A program made the translations under genes and the position numbers. A stretch of 6,893 bases of DNA, taken from positions 1-6,893 of the forward strand of contig DMFQ01000217.1 of assembly GCA_003450555.1 (NCBI GenBank), in the 5' to 3' direction. The notes under the pieces were generated by a model, which was not told where the DNA came from, searched no databases, and saw only the letters and a program-made list of their open reading frames with translations. Below, one piece after another: positions 6,016 to 6,893 of the stretch. Numbering within the stretch: the stretch's first letter is position 1; the number at the start of each line of letters is the position of its first letter. Source of the stretch: Ktedonobacter sp. (GTDB lineage: Bacteria; Chloroflexota; Ktedonobacteria; Ktedonobacterales; Ktedonobacteraceae).

Positions 6016-6893
6016 ATGCAACCTCTTTCTATTGATGAGCACGATTCAACACAGAGCACCCCAACCGAGCACGACGTCTTTGATGCCCTGCCCAAAGCCT
6101 CAACCGCTTTCAACAACAGCGCATCTCGCCTATCGGACACCATCACCAAAGATCTCTGCCAGGGCGGCATCCTTTCGCAGAGCCTCCCTGGCTACGAAGA
6201 GCGACCTGCCCAGGTTGAGATGGCTACCCTCGTAGCTCGCTCACTCACACAAAGCATTCCATCTATTATAGAAGCTGGAACTGGGACTGGAAAATCGCTC
6301 GCTTACCTCGTCCCCATCGTACGCTCCGGCAAAGTCGCCATTATCAGCACCGCCAATAAGGCGCTGCAAGAGCAATTGTTTTACAAAGACATTCCCTTTG
6401 TCCAGCAGCACATCAAACACTTTGACGCCGCCCTCGTCAAAGGCATCGGCAACTATGTCTGTATCGATCGCTTGGAAACCGAGCGTAACGGCCTGCAGTT
6501 CTATGCCAAAAATCGTGACTTCACGCGTTTAGTCGATATCACCAACGATCCCGACGCGAAATTCAACGGCGACTTTGAAACGCTCGGCTTTCAGCTTCCC
6601 GGCGATATCCGCAGCAAGGTCTGTGGCGATAGCGACCAGTGCGCGTGGAGCAAGTGTAACTATTTCTCCGATTGCTACGTGCGCGAGATGCGCGAGAAAG
6701 CCGCGCGCGCGCAGGTGATCGTCGTCAATCACACCCTCCTCCTGCTGGATGCCGCCATGGACGGTTTCCTACTGCCCGAGCGCGATGTCATTGTCCTGGA
6801 CGAGGCGCATCACCTGGAGGAAGAGGCCACCCGTTCATTCACCATCACCATCAGCGCAAACTCTGTTTCGACCTTATTAGCCCAGCGCATGCT
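6016..6893 (+). CDS. DinG/XPD-type Fe-S superfamily 2 DNA helicase (3' end missing)
   Basis: The N-terminal part of an ATP-dependent 5'-3' helicase of the DinG/XPD (Rad3) group, which unwinds DNA or R-loops during repair and replication. Visible in order are the YEERPAQVEM segment (an N-terminal nucleotide-site motif), Walker A AGTGTGKS (6274-6297), and the motif Ia region IISTANKALQEQL. A four-Cys Fe-S cluster site follows: NYVC (Cys codon 6460-6462), then Cys codons at 6640, 6655 and 6673 spaced C-x4-C-x5-C as in E. coli DinG. Next come VIVVNHTLLL and the Walker B DEAH box (6799-6810). The second RecA domain lies beyond the right edge. No DnaQ-like exonuclease domain precedes it. ATG 6016 is the first ATG but lacks a Shine-Dalgarno, and the frame is open from 5770, so the true start is unsure. 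Function is much surer than start. Confidence 0.85.
   Translation, partial: MQPLSIDEHDSTQSTPTEHDVFDALPKASTAFNNSASRLSDTITKDLCQGGILSQSLPGYEERPAQVEMATLVARSLTQSIPSIIEAGTGTGKSLAYLVPIVRSGKVAIISTANKALQEQLFYKDIPFVQQHIKHFDAALVKGIGNYVCIDRLETERNGLQFYAKNRDFTRLVDITNDPDAKFNGDFETLGFQLPGDIRSKVCGDSDQCAWSKCNYFSDCYVREMREKAARAQVIVVNHTLLLLDAAMDGFLLPERDVIVLDEAHHLEEEATRSFTITISANSVSTLLAQRM

Noticed and set aside
5874..6170. 98-codon minus-strand frame opposite the linker region
   Set aside because: It is opposite the stop-free helicase frame and shows no domain, promoter or Shine-Dalgarno.

Overview
The window looks like chromosomal DNA from a Ktedonobacteria-type member of the Chloroflexota. This is inferred from the roughly 50-55% GC, a kinase-like protein, a large membrane histidine kinase and a NUDIX regulator of the kind common in those genomes. 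No marker gene here proves the taxon.

Left part (1-1392, + strand). The C-terminal half of a class V aminotransferase (alanine/serine/ureidoglycine-glyoxylate type) enters from the left edge. A 22-bp-stem inverted repeat fills the gap before a HAD-superfamily hydrolase gene that has a strong Shine-Dalgarno sequence. The two genes are probably read from one transcript, unless the hairpin stops it.

Middle (1393-4577). A promoter with an extended -10 box precedes a 767-residue membrane protein. It joins a 12-helix APC-type amino-acid permease domain to a complete histidine kinase core, and is probably a transporter-derived sensor kinase. No response regulator is visible next to it. Its stop codon overlaps by 6 bp the 3' end of a convergent minus-strand gene. 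That gene encodes a NUDIX protein with an intact NUDIX box and a C-terminal winged-helix region like NrtR.

Right part (4578-6893). A 312-bp divergent intergenic region holds two rightward extended -10 promoters and two inverted repeats, one of them a candidate operator. Next comes a Ser/Thr kinase-like protein that has lost the glycine loop, the alpha-C Glu and the HRD Asp, so it is predicted to be a pseudokinase. It runs straight into a DinG/XPD-type Fe-S helicase in the +1 frame that leaves the window on the right. The helicase frame is already open before the pseudokinase stop and has no convincing start site. The two may therefore be one protein split by a frameshift, or a tightly coupled pair.

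The most notable points are the permease-histidine kinase fusion, the pseudokinase/Fe-S helicase pairing with its frame problem, and the long hairpin at 570-635.
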